Of a stretch of DNA of 34,589 nucleotides, positions 1-11,254 are shown one piece after another. Made by a program: the position numbers and the translations under genes. Location of the stretch: positions 1-34,589 of the forward strand of contig JBHJMP010000217.1 of NCBI GenBank assembly GCA_043381765.1. The letters run 5' to 3'. The notes under the pieces are model-generated. The model did no database searches. It saw nothing but the letters and a program-made list of their open reading frames with translations, and had not been told where the DNA came from. This stretch comes from Collodictyon triciliatum. Taxonomy: Eukaryota; CRuMs. How positions within the stretch are numbered: position 1 is the first letter of the stretch; every line of letters starts with the position of its first letter.

Positions 1-906
1 TGTTGTTCTAGTTTTTTTTTTTTTTTTTTTACTTGATACATAATCTCATAATTAAATACATTTTCGATAAAGAAAACATTGACAAGACCCTGATGCAAAT
101 AGCATGGTATGCTAATGATGGATAAATGAGAATATAGAGTTCAAACGCACATTGGACATTGCCTCCTTTGGCACTTGTCGTTTGCTTTCGGTGCTACCTA
201 CACATACACAGACACAAATAAAAAAAAACATGTTAGCTTATGAGGTATGCAACATAGAAGAAAGCCAAAGGCTTCAAGGATCAGGCCATAGCGCTGCGAC
301 TTTGGATCCGATGAAGCACTTTCTTACAGACTGTGTGGTTAGAACAAAGCCAAACTTTTGACAAGAGAAGGGAAAAGAGCGCTTAGAAACAAGTACGTAG
401 GGATCATGGGAGGATTGATAGCTGTGCCACGGCAGTTTAGGCTGGTTGGAATGAAGCTACTGCTCCCGGCTTCTCTCGAGCAGTTGTGTTTTCGTGCCAA
501 TCTCGAGAAAAAAACGAGACTCTATTGCAGTTCCTCTCGCTTGGGTAGACCATTTGTCGGTTGTAGAAAGAGTATTCAACAATCCGCACAAAATATATAT
601 ACAGTTTAATATTACGGTTAAAAAGGAGCTCAAACAGTGGATATCTGTGAGGCATGATTATATACATATAAATTCCACAATGTAAAGCCGTTGATTCTAT
701 TTTGGGATTTTAAATACCACATAACAGACTCTCCTTCAAGCCGCCCGCGTTGGACGACCCACCCACAACCAACACACAAATCCACACAGATCCAAAGGCA
801 ATACTACGCAGGCCACGATCGCAAAGACCTGTTTCTCTGTTGTTGGGTTCAGAGAAGAGGAAAAAAAAAAAAAAAAAAAAAAGCAAAGCAAAAATACTGG
901 TGAACT
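1..906. other. Upstream region without a supportable gene
   Basis: This stretch precedes the first exon of the coiled-coil gene and probably holds its promoter. It contains short overlapping open frames (for example 152-361 on + and 437-667 on -). None resembles a known protein and none joins to another exon through convincing splice sites. A T-run lies near the left edge and an A-run at about 861-882. The segment around 280-560 is less A+T-rich than its surroundings, so the tail of an upstream gene cannot be excluded. I cannot point to a promoter element. Confidence 0.5.
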
Positions 907-3900
907 ATGGAGCGCCGCAGTACACCTTCGGTAAGCCAACGGTCTATGCCATACATCCCACCTCCTGTTTTTCGGTATGAAATGAGACATTGTTTTGTGA
1001 GAATATCTCTATTCTTATACTCTTATAAGATGCTTTGGTGATGTTTTTTTTTTTTATTCTAAAAGTCTTAGCTGTTGAGCCCGTCTCAACAATTTATGTT
1101 TGGGTGATGTTACTACAACATTTGGGATATTTTTCTTGATACGCAAGGGATGTCTCTGTCTCTGTTTATGAAAGAGCACAACACATACATTTTATGGCTC
1201 TAAAGATAAGATTTATAAATAGCTCATAAACGAAGCGATGAAATCAGCTAGCCATTTTTCGAGTATACCTAGAAGACCAATGTCAGCAGGCCAAAGTATT
1301 CTCTCAATATATTTCTGTTGAACTTTCTGGATTGAACAATACACATAAAACTAGACATCGTTTTAGATTAACCACATCACATGAAAAACATTGAATTAAA
1401 AATTTTAATAGCAACTCAAAGAAGTGAAATAGCTCAAATTCAGACAAAAACTGCGCAGAAGATATTTCGAGTAGGAATTCAAGACATAGAAGCGCTTTCC
1501 CATGAAAATCTAATGCTTAAGAAAAGGGTAACCACATCAAATACTCGAATAATCACAATTTCCAACTGAAATACGTAATTAATGCCCCTCGTGTGTATGA
1601 TGTGTAGAGTGGAATTTATTTAACATTCCAAAAAAAAGGTCTCCGATTTAGAGCAAGAAAAACTTGCCCTGAGAACGAAAAACAGCCAACTTAAGGACCA
1701 AATATGCAAAAGAGATGATGATATTCAAAAGTTGTCCCTTCGAGTAAAATTTTACAAAATGAATCGCTATCGCGTCTATATTACCTACCCATCAGGAAAA
1801 AAAAATCTACCCATTAGCAGCCCCATCCCTCCCTCTCTCCACGTAAAAAAAAGGAAAAGAAGTAAAGAAAGACTTGCTTATATGCAACACCTTTTACTCA
1901 ATTCATTTCATGAATATCTAACCATATGAATTCTATGTTAAGCTGAGCAAAGTGAGCATCATATTGCCAAATACGAACGATTCACATTCAAATGAAGGAA
2001 TCGATAGAGGACCAAATGTAACTTCACAAAAACTTTATATATTCAAGGCAAAGTTGTTTTTGTTTCAGAAACCTATCTTAAATATGCCGTAAAATTTCGC
2101 TAGGATCCAATCAAACTGCGACGAAGAATCCAAGGACTTGAATCCAAGATTGACTCACTGGAAGAGGAGCTGCTTAAGTACCGTGATAGTAGTAGAGGAA
2201 TGAAGCTAGAGGAATTAACGATTATGAACGGAGTATATGATGAGGAGGTATTTCATTTGTCTAAACTCCCCCCCCCCCCCCCCCCCCCCCCCCCCAAACC
2301 CAAAAAAAAAAAAAAAAAAAAAAAAAANNNNNNNNNNNNNNNNNNNNNNNNNNNNNNNNNNNNNNNNNNNNNNNNNNNNNNNNNNNNNNNNNNNNNNNNN
2401 NNNNNNNNNNNNNNNNNNNNNNNNNNNGGAGTATATGAGCGGGGGTATTTTTTTTTTTTTTTACCCCCCCCCCCCCCCTCCAGAGACTGAACCGTACATC
2501 TTCATTCTCGCAGCACCCATGTTCACGGTAATATAATACATCGATGAATTTAACGATCGACACACCAAATCGTAGTTGAAACGATTGAGATATCTTATTT
2601 CAAGCGGATATGTGGCATCTACTAAAGAGAAAATTCTAACGCTTCAAAGAGAAATTATCGAGCAAAAAAAGACCCAAAGAGAAAACAAGGTAATGTTATA
2701 GTACATAGCTTTGCATGTATGGCTGAATATTAATTTAGTAATGATAAATGATCAAAGGAAACTATCAAGCAGTTGGAAAGTGCGTTAGAAATTAGCAAAG
2801 AGGATTTTTCGAATGCCATGAAAAACTTTGAATTGGCTCAAGAAAGTATAGAAAATCTAAAAAAGCAGAATGAACTCTTTCAACTGGTTGGTATATATCC
2901 TGGATATCTGAACATTGAGATGCTCCACATTTTGCCATACCAAAACTATAATTATAATAACTAAAAAGAACTTTACCAAATTTAACTGTGTATGTCATAC
3001 CGATTCATCTCAACGCGTAGGATATTAACTCAGCATCCGCAGAAATACAACAATATCAGAAGAAGTCGCGTTTAATGGAGGAAACTATAGGTATGATTGT
3101 TTTTACAATCATTCCCAATATAAAGGCTTCATTCTACGGTTGTACCTAAAGCTTCTTTGCATATATAATATCTTTTACTCTATTACTACCAACTCTTTGA
3201 GATTATAGTTAAATTTATTATATCATTACATCATTTGAATATAGAATCTTTGATGAATGAAAATAACGAAAGAACAAAAGAAAACGAAGCACTGTCATCT
3301 CAAGTAGAGATCCAAGCAAATATACTTCTTTCCAAGGATGAAAAAATCAAGTCTCTCACCCAGGATACCAGTGAGTACTTATCCATCATGAAAATTTTGT
3401 TCCTTATTTGTAAGTGTTATCTAAATAATTTTTATCATAACCTCGCTACACTTTGAATCGAATAAAGGAAAAAAAATCTAAATAATTTTTATCAATCTTG
3501 GGCCTTATAAGTTATTTTGAGGAAATACTCACATCGACATGTGAATGCATAACATAAATCTTAACATACACTGATATCATGTCACAGACGCGCTGATAAG
3601 TAAGATCGAAGAGAACGCAATCGAGGCAACTACATCGATCGAAAGAGTGAAGAATGAGAATCTCAATCTCTGTAATTTTTTTATCCTACATTTGCATACT
3701 ATAAGGCCATATGGCGAACTAAAAACAATTTTTTTCACAAAAAAATCTTTTTCAGCTCAACAACTCGAGAAAGAAAGGGCCAAATATACTAGAATCGAAT
3801 TGGATTTCTCTGAAGCATCTAATCAGCTACTAGCTGCAACACAAAATATATCTGAAAAAGGTTGAAATATAAAACCCCTCATTTAATTCCACACTGAACC

Positions 3901-4302
3901 CCCAAACCCTACGGAAGCAAGATAAAACTCTTTTAATTATTGGACAATTATAACAAGATAATGTAACAAAATAATTCTATCAGATGTTTTTATACAGAGC
4001 CTTATGTCCTCAAACATGTCGCTCATGGAAAAAGTCCGCGTTACCGATGAGGAGGCAGGGAACATGAAGCGAGATTATACTGACCTCAAATATCAATATG
4101 GTAGTACCTCAGTTTTTTTTTTTTTTTAAAAAAAAAGAAACCAACCGTACATGCGCATGCATTCAATTTAATTATACTTTCAAAATATCCTGCAGGTGAA
4201 AAGGAAGAGGCAATCCATAAATTGAAAGAGAAATGTTCAGAGCATGAGTCTTCACTTCTCCGAATGAAATCACAATTAGGTTTGTATTGAGATAGGCAAA
4301 AG

Positions 4303-4391
<89 letters not shown>

Positions 4392-6337
4392 NNNNNNNNN
4401 NNNNNNNNNNNNCCCCCCACGCCCCCCCCCCCCCCCGTATTTAGATGTGTATGCAAGTAATAAATCCCAAACAGAAGATTTTTTGAGGATGAAGCAGCAA
4501 GAAATTCAGGACAAAACTGAATACATTACTGAGTTAGAGAAGAGAATCAGGACTGACGGAAACGAAATAGGTAATAATTCAAATGTCCAAGTTACCGATT
4601 TATTGGTTTCAACTGACAACTGTCTAATTACAACCCTCATCCTTTTAATAAACCTGGTAAATACATCATTTGATATGTAGCTAACCATGGAAATTTAATA
4701 TTGTAGAACAACTGCGCTCTCAGCATACAAGAGTAAATCAACATCTTGGTCAAGAAAAGGTTCGGAATGTTTTGTCCATGCATTACATAAAATTTAGCCT
4801 CTATATGTGTCGAATAAATTAGTTTAACATGGATTCCCAAGGACAATTTCATTTGGAGGGACTGTAACGAAAAGACATAAAACATTAGGAAACTAATTTA
4901 ATGCTTCAAGAACAATTACTGACTATGAAGGAGTCTCTTTTTAAGTATTATTAAGTTTTAAGCATGGGGTTCAAACTTAACACGGCTGAGTTGTCGTTTA
5001 ATTCGATGAGATACAAAATAATAGCAAATAGGACACACTCAATTATTTTATCTCATACCATTTTATTTATCAATATAGGGTTGAAAACGACGCCTCTAAA
5101 TTACGGAAGCATAACAGGGAAATCCAGATGCAATATGACCTAATACAATCAGATATCGATTTGATTCAAGCAAAATATGACCACTCTGCGAGGGAGAATA
5201 TGTCCCTTAAAGACATGTAAAATCATGAAGCTCTAAATATTAATATCGTCGACTTATGATAAAACATAAACATGATTATATATGCATGTTCGATCTTTTG
5301 TGTAAATTGCGAATATTTTCTAGTTTGAAGAAAACTGCCTCTGAGGATAAGAAGCGGATTGAAGAATTGGAGCACGACCTCGTCGAAATACGTAAAGTAT
5401 GACACAGTTTTCCTATTTTCATCTTTTCAATTAAAATCGTTTTCCCCTTTATCTTGGACAAATTGAAAGAAGAAAAATTAAACCCATATTCTTTTCTCGT
5501 TTCATAATTGTGTTGTAGGCATTGAGCGATACCCAAATAGATTTAGATCGGAAAAATAAGGAAAAGGCTTCAATAGATGTATTGAACAAACATCTGATGG
5601 AGCAGCTTGGATTACGCCGTGAAATACACTATCCCTTGCGGGACTCATGGGTAGAATACCTTCGCTTTATGTTATTTCCCATCAGAACATTGTGTTTTCA
5701 TTGCTTTAAAACATAGAAAAGAAAAAAGAAGCAGTTTCCCTGTTTATTTAATTATTTATTTGATTATGCCTTGATAATATAGCCAATAATATCATGAAAG
5801 ATAATCAATAGTATTTGAAATAGAATTCTCATACAAAGACTCCGTACATTCCTCATGAGGCGATTCCTATTGATGGAAGTCAAGATGTTATACACGAAAA
5901 TGACCAAAAAACATGTATGCCATCGTAATGACTATATTTTTTTATAAAAATTATTATTTTCTGGCCTCAATGATCAAATTTGACCAATACTGTTTCCCTT
6001 TCTACGCAGCAAGCACCCAGAATAAGACGAGCCAACACACAGTCGTGGGACATGAATCGACCTCTGTTAAAAAGATAGAAGAGGAAAGAGACAACTATTC
6101 AGGTACAAAATCCCATGGCTCTAATCGCCACTTAGCTGTAGATGGAAGTCCTGGGTTGGATAAAGAATCTCGTTTCCGCACAACCAATAGCGTGGATAAT
6201 CCCAAAATTGAACCAGCAGATAATCATAAAGGTACTCTACCCATACCAAATATAGATTTAAATATTTTAAATGGTAAGTGATATCGCTACTTGTTTGGGT
6301 ATATGTCTCTTGATATGAATTAAGATATATTAACCTT

Positions 6338-6384
<47 letters not shown>

Positions 6385-9300
6385 GAAAGAAAATTCCTCT
6401 GCGATCAGTACCGAAAGGAGGGGAAACTTGACCACCGAAGCTCCGCCACAAAGCATACCTCATAAAAAAAATATTGACGGCCAAGCTCTAGGTTCGACAG
6501 GTGTCATAACCACCCCCCACCCCCCCCCCCCCTTTCCTATCCTTACCTCAAGAGCTCATTGTAGAAGTCTCAATAATTCGAAAATATGAACATTCAAATA
6601 TACCTCCACACATTTAAATATCGGGATTAAATTATTTTAAAAAAATCGACACAGAAGTTTCTGCCGGACGAGTCATAATAGACGACGACAATATGTCAGA
6701 GAAAACAGTCAAGTCCGGTGATGATTCCTTGAAATATTCACCAGTTGCTGCAAAACCAAAACCCGAAAATCCAAAGTCTGCAAATGACAACCCAGCTTCA
6801 TTCCTGAATGATCTAGGTATTTTTATCAAGGTTTAAATTCAAGATATGAAAGACTATTCAGACATACCGAAGTATTTTCGTGCCTTACTTGATTAACATT
6901 ATTTTCTCATTTCCAAGGTGAAAGTGGCACACCGGAAGTAATTGGAGATGCCCATAATCCATTACCAAACAGCATCCTCCCAGGCACTACACCAAGTTAC
7001 TTCGAAAAGACTAAGAACATGAATGAAAATGAAAAGACTCAATCAAAATACACAGGCGGAGTGCATCACGACCCGGCCCATGTAACAACGAGCGAGCCAT
7101 ACAATCAAGAGTATATCAACGAAGAATTTGAAATGGAGGACGAGGAAGGTTCTTTCGAAAGCAAAAATAGCTTGTCAGATAAAATTGAAACTGATGCCGT
7201 CCCTATAGGAAAATCAGAAAATACAAACGGTTCCAAAAATGAAAGCAAAGATTTCCTCGCAAGAGCTACTTTAGAAAGAAAGGATATTCCTGATTCAACA
7301 TACATTCAAAAAAGTGAATTCGAACCACAGATACACATACAAATGAGGCATGATGACATTGTGTTGGATGGCATTCAAAAGGGCTATTTAGAAAATCCAA
7401 CTCAGGCACCAAAGAACGATATCATAGCCACAGTCAACCAGTCACGCATGGATAGCAGTTCGGTAAATGATTACAACAAATCAGACGAAAAAGATACTTT
7501 GTCAGAAGCACCAAATCCAGAAAGCATTGTTGGAATAAGTAAACACATCACGGAAGAACCAGTTATCGGAGACTCTGTTCAGGACACGCTGTATACAGAT
7601 ATTAAAGAAAGATTAGGTTTGGAAAACAAAACTTTGGTGGGTGATCTAGGGCACAATATAAAACCACATCGAGACGTCGGAGATGTAGAGCTACAAAAAC
7701 CCAATTTATCACTGCCTGGGCGTTCCATGACTAATAGCGAAAGAACAAAACCCAACCAGAATGGCTCAAGCGATGAATCACAGTACACTGATGAGCAGGG
7801 ACATATTCATACTAGTACAGTAAATGCGAACATAAAGAAAGTTCCGGAAATAGGGTGTATGGAGAGTTCTACCTTTTTGGGGGGTCGGCAAGAAGCATCC
7901 AGACAAAGTGACACTCAAAGTACCAGTAAAAGCACCAGTAAAAGCACCAGTAAAAGCACCAGTGAAAGCACCAGTGAAAGCACCAGTGAAAGCACCAGTG
8001 AAAGCACCAGTGAAAGCACCAGTGAAAGCACCAGTGAAAGCACCAGTGAAAGCCCCAGTGAAAGCGCCAGTAAAAGCACCAGTAAAAGCCTTTCTGATAA
8101 CACCTCAAAGCACACGTATAAAGAAAGGGAAATTGATATCCAGATATCCACGGGACATCCATTAATGAAAGAACCTTATGAAGCATCTGGCGAGGCTGGT
8201 GAGGATGTCAACACAGATAAAATATATGATTTGGCTACAGTTGATCGAACGCTAATCACCATCGAAGATCAATACGTTCAACAAAGTAGACTCCAGAAAC
8301 AAGAGGCGACCACCAATAATCTCGGAGGATATAATTTTGACGAAAATACATCAAATGAAAACGATGTTGCTTTGACAAAGACATATATACACGGTCGAAT
8401 TCATGATGAATTATCAATCACAAATGGTGTAGAAAAACGTTCTAATCGGAATTCAGAGACTGAAGATGTACAAATTTTGAAGCAAAAAAATACGCAAGGT
8501 GTAGATGAGTTGCAAATACGAAGCATGACACAAGAATCATCGCATGGAAAAACCCCGAACCAAAACGAGGAGCTTATTCAAGAGCATATACCGATATCTG
8601 AAAACGAGCCCAAAAACGAACGTGAAGACGGATCACATAATGAATCAGCATATGAGCCTTTAAGGGATTTATCACACCCATCGGCCAAAGATATTATTCA
8701 AAATAATGATAGGGACATGTATTTTGAAAATACATATGATGACTCTCATTATCCAGGCATGGTTAAAGAAAACTCAGTCGGTCAATTGGAGGCATCAGAT
8801 AAAGTGAGCATGGATGAAAGTAGCAGGTCAGACTTTAAAAAGATAGAACGAACCAAGGTAAATCACAAGGAAGAGTCAAATGTGCTATTTGATGAGGGTA
8901 AGACAATGACCCGATGGAATGAAAGAGCTGATAGAACGCATGATGAAACCAAAGAAGAGATAACCAAAAAAATCGAAGAGCAAATACAAGAGCAGGAACA
9001 AGAACTACAAGAACAAGAGCACCAAGTAGAAGAGCGTGAACAAGAACAACAAGTACAAGAAGAGCAAGTAGAAATACAAGAACAAGAGCATGAACAAGAA
9101 CAAGTACAGGTACAAGTACAAGAAGAACATGAACATGAACAAGAACAACAAGAGCACGAGCAATTACAAGAGAAACAAGTACAAGAGCACCAAGTAGAAG
9201 AGCGTGAACAAGAACAGCAAGTACAAGAAGAGCAAGTAGAAATACAAGAACAAGATCATGAACAAGAACAAGTACAGGTACAAGTACAAGAAGAACATGA

Positions 9301-10882
9301 ACAAGAACAACAAGTACACGAGCCACTACAAGAGAAAGAAGAACAACAAGAGCACGAGCAATTACAAGAACAAGAACAACAAGAACAACAAGTACACGAG
9401 CCATTACAAGAGAAAGAAGAACACCAAGAGCACGAGCAATTACAAGAATGGCAAGAACATGAGCACCAAGTAGAAGAGAAAGAAGAACAAGAGCAAGAGC
9501 AACAAGTACAAGAGAAAGAAGAACAAGAAGTGCACGAGCCATTACAAGAGAAAGAAGAACAACAAGAGCACGAGCAATTACAAGAACAAGAACAGGTACA
9601 AGTAAAAGAGCAAAAAGTACAAGAAGAGCAATTACAAGAGAAACAAGTACAAGAAGTGCACGAGCCATTACAAGAGAAAGAAGAACAACAAGAGCACGAG
9701 CAATTACAAGAACAAGAACAGGTACAAGTGAAAGAGCCACAAGTGCACGAGCCACTACAAGAGAAAGAAGAACGAAAAGAGCACGAGCCATTACAAGAGA
9801 AAGAAGAACAACAAGAGCACGAGCAAATACAAGAACAAGAACAGGTACAAGTAAAAGAGCAAAAAGTACATGAGCCATTACAAGAGAAAGAAGAACAACA
9901 AGAGCACGAGCAATTACAAGAATGGCAAGAATATGAGCACCAAGTAGAAGAACAAGAACAAGAACAAAAGCAACAAGTACAAGAAGAGCAATTACACGAA
10001 CAAGAGCTAGAGGCCAGAGATAAACAAAGCTTTTCTCGAGATGAGCTTCCAAACCAAATGTATGAGACAATTCAAAACCCCGACAGAGAGAAATCATCAG
10101 AGAAAATATATGAAAGTGGTGCATTTTCTGTTCAGGATGGGGACAAGGTAGGTGGTCCTGAGGTAGCGCTCGCTCAGGGAGCTAAATATGAATTGAATTT
10201 GTTTGTGAATACAACAGAAAGCAAGAGCAGTAGTGATAACACCCCAACCATGCAAGTTCGCGTCCATGGAAACATGCTTGGAGGTAACGAGGATGATACA
10301 GAAGAAGCTAGCGAGGGAGAAAGTCAAGAATTGACACACAAGCCAGAACAACCTGAAACACTACAAACACAAGAGCAACAAGAACAGCCGGAGACACACA
10401 AACCAGAACAACTTGAAACACTACAAACACATGAGCAACCAGAACAAGTTCATAACCACGAAACGAATATTCAAGATGGGGGCATGTCCGAGGATATTCG
10501 TAATTACCGTAGCGAAGGCGGCCGATCGGCGGAGACGTTGTTGGGGCCTAGCCATGAGAGCAAGACAGGTAAGGATGAGTCAGACACAAGACACACAGGT
10601 CATCCAAGCGCAGACATCAGCAAGGTATCACAACAAGACAGCTTGGTAGAAGGGTCTGCCCAAGAACAGCCTCCTCAATTTACCGAAGCGCCTGTCTTGG
10701 GACAGGGCACCCAGCAAGCTGCTATGGAGGCGCAAAAACCCACGACTGATACAGATGGTGACCCAGGGAAGAGCGCCTTCAGCATGTTTGACGACGCTTT
10801 CTTGGAGGATACAACAGACATGATGAAGGCAATCGCAGACGAGCTTGGTAGCAGCCTAATCGAAGATGACAACGACCTTTGA
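907..10882 (+). CDS. Large coiled-coil protein with acidic Gln/Glu-repeat tail (25 exons, ~2147 aa), unrecognised
   Basis: I do not recognise this protein. Exons: 907-930, 1072-1103, 1273-1295, 1412-1527, 1639-1743, 2104-2247, 2576-2689, 2758-2886, 3021-3090, 3245-3370, 3588-3671, 3756-3860, 3984-4100, 4196-4279, 4445-4570, 4707-4759, 4889-4944, 5079-5216, 5324-5396, 5519-5650, 5824-5914, 6010-6273, 6390-6500, 6655-6816, 6918-10882. All junctions are GT-AG and keep frame. The start is the ATG beginning MERRSTPS, followed directly by a GTAAGC donor. Residues about 20-617 are heptad-like coiled coil rich in Glu, Lys, Leu and Gln. Residues about 618-1500 look disordered. Residues about 1161-1217 are a Ser-Thr-Ser-Glu/Lys repeat, and about 1511-1861 a Gln/Glu/His/Val repeat. 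The protein ends in a compact acidic segment starting SMFDDAFLEDTTDMM. Its coiled-coil nature and its position beside two cilium genes hint at a cytoskeletal or centrosomal role, but that is inference. The exon chain is better supported than any function. Confidence 0.8.
2328..2427. other. Assembly gap (100 N) in intron 6 of the coiled-coil gene
   Basis: The gap is exactly 100 N, which suggests an arbitrary size. A poly-C then poly-A tract lies on its left and poly-T then poly-C on its right. The right flank resembles a degraded copy of the left flank and of the end of the preceding exon, so the true intron is probably shorter than shown. Confidence 0.95.
4303..4391. repeat. (AAT)n microsatellite in intron 14 of the coiled-coil gene
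   Basis: About 30 uninterrupted ATA/AAT units run directly into a 21-N gap (4392-4412). A C-rich run and the acceptor of exon 15 at 4444 follow. The array is intronic and does not affect the frame. Confidence 0.95.
4392..4412. other. Assembly gap (21 N)
   Basis: A short run of N separates the AAT microsatellite from a C-rich tract inside intron 14 of the coiled-coil gene. Exons on both sides are intact. Confidence 0.95.
7919..8089 (+). repeat. 12-bp in-frame minisatellite coding Ser-Thr-Ser-Glu/Lys
   Basis: The tandem unit agtgaaagcacc (variant agtaaaagcacc) is repeated about 14 times inside the last exon of the coiled-coil gene. It codes a 57-residue Ser/Thr tract with alternating Glu or Lys. 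The Lys form sits at both ends and the Glu form in the middle. Copies are nearly identical at the nucleotide level, so the array is young or homogenised. Because the unit is a multiple of three, length changes keep the frame. Confidence 0.95.
8970..10020 (+). repeat. Coding Gln/Glu/His/Val repeat block
   Basis: About 350 codons are built almost entirely from CAA, GAA, GAG, CAC and GTA. They give repeated words such as EPLQEKEEQQEHEQLQEQ and QVQVQEEHE. Longer units are themselves duplicated: 9017-9133 and 9185-9301 match over 117 bp with two differences, and a block at about 9529 recurs near 9655 and again near 9790. The predicted protein is highly charged and probably helical or coiled coil. 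The frame stays open throughout. Confidence 0.95.
10336..10455 (+). repeat. Two-copy coding repeat of about 60 bp
   Basis: Two imperfect copies encode KPEQPETLQTQEQ and KPEQLETLQTHEQ within the tail of the coiled-coil protein, between the Gln/Glu block and the less repetitive C-terminus. Confidence 0.75.
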
Positions 10883-11054
10883 TCGGCTCCTCCGGCCATT
10901 ATAACCCCACACAATCGCCCAGCACGTTGCTGTGTCTGCAAACTCACTATCCTCGTGACCGTGACCTGTTTCATTCTGATGCACATTTCATCGCCTCTCA
11001 CTCTACTCCTGATACCAAGATTAATCGTTATCTCTTTACAGAAATAACAATGAT

Positions 11055-11060
11055 AATAAA
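11055..11060 (+). promoter_or_regulatory. Candidate polyadenylation signal AATAAA of the coiled-coil gene
   Basis: The hexamer lies about 173 bp after the stop codon at 10882, inside an A-rich stretch with a second overlapping copy a few bases on. Use of AATAAA in this organism is assumed from general eukaryotic practice. Confidence 0.4.
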
Positions 11061-11176
11061 ATAAAATAAAAAAAAAAGTATATATCTCATCTCAAATAAC
11101 AGTCTATTTTCTCCTCCAGACGGCAAGCCAGCAGCATGCCGCGGGGCTGTCTGCACGTTAGTTTGTGCGCATATAT

Positions 11177-11182
11177 TTTATT
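11177..11182 (-). promoter_or_regulatory. Candidate polyadenylation signal AATAAA of CCDC39
   Basis: On the minus strand AATAAA lies 73 bp after the CCDC39 stop codon, at a plausible distance for 3' end formation. Confidence 0.4.
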
Positions 11183-11254
11183 GTAAAGTGAGTGAAAGAA
11201 AAACAGGCTCCATTTTACAAGTAGCATGGCCCAGCCTTTGTGTGACGCACGGGT

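Larger units (their letters stand above)
10883..11254. other. Convergent intergenic region between two 3' ends
   Basis: This 372-bp region separates the stop of the coiled-coil gene (+) from the stop of CCDC39 (-). It holds overlapping AATAAA hexamers on + near 11055-11065 and one on - at 11177-11182. I see no further gene. Confidence 0.7.

Noticed and set aside
1381-1411. ATG at 1381 as the start of the coiled-coil gene
   Set aside because: The AG at 1410-1411 is a splice acceptor that joins in phase to the short exons at 907-930, 1072-1103 and 1273-1295. The sequence from 1381 is intron.
7869-8186. Alternative frames through the 12-bp repeat (APVKAPVK on +, WCFHWCFH on -)
   Set aside because: A 12-bp unit without stops is open in several frames. 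The exon frame is fixed by sequence on both sides.
8835-10124. Open frame of 429 codons on the minus strand, rich in Leu, Val and Ala
   Set aside because: It is the complement of the Gln/Glu repeat exon. CAA, GAA, GAG and GTA codons cannot make stops on the opposite strand in this frame, so openness is a by-product. It reads as an improbable hydrophobic repeat.
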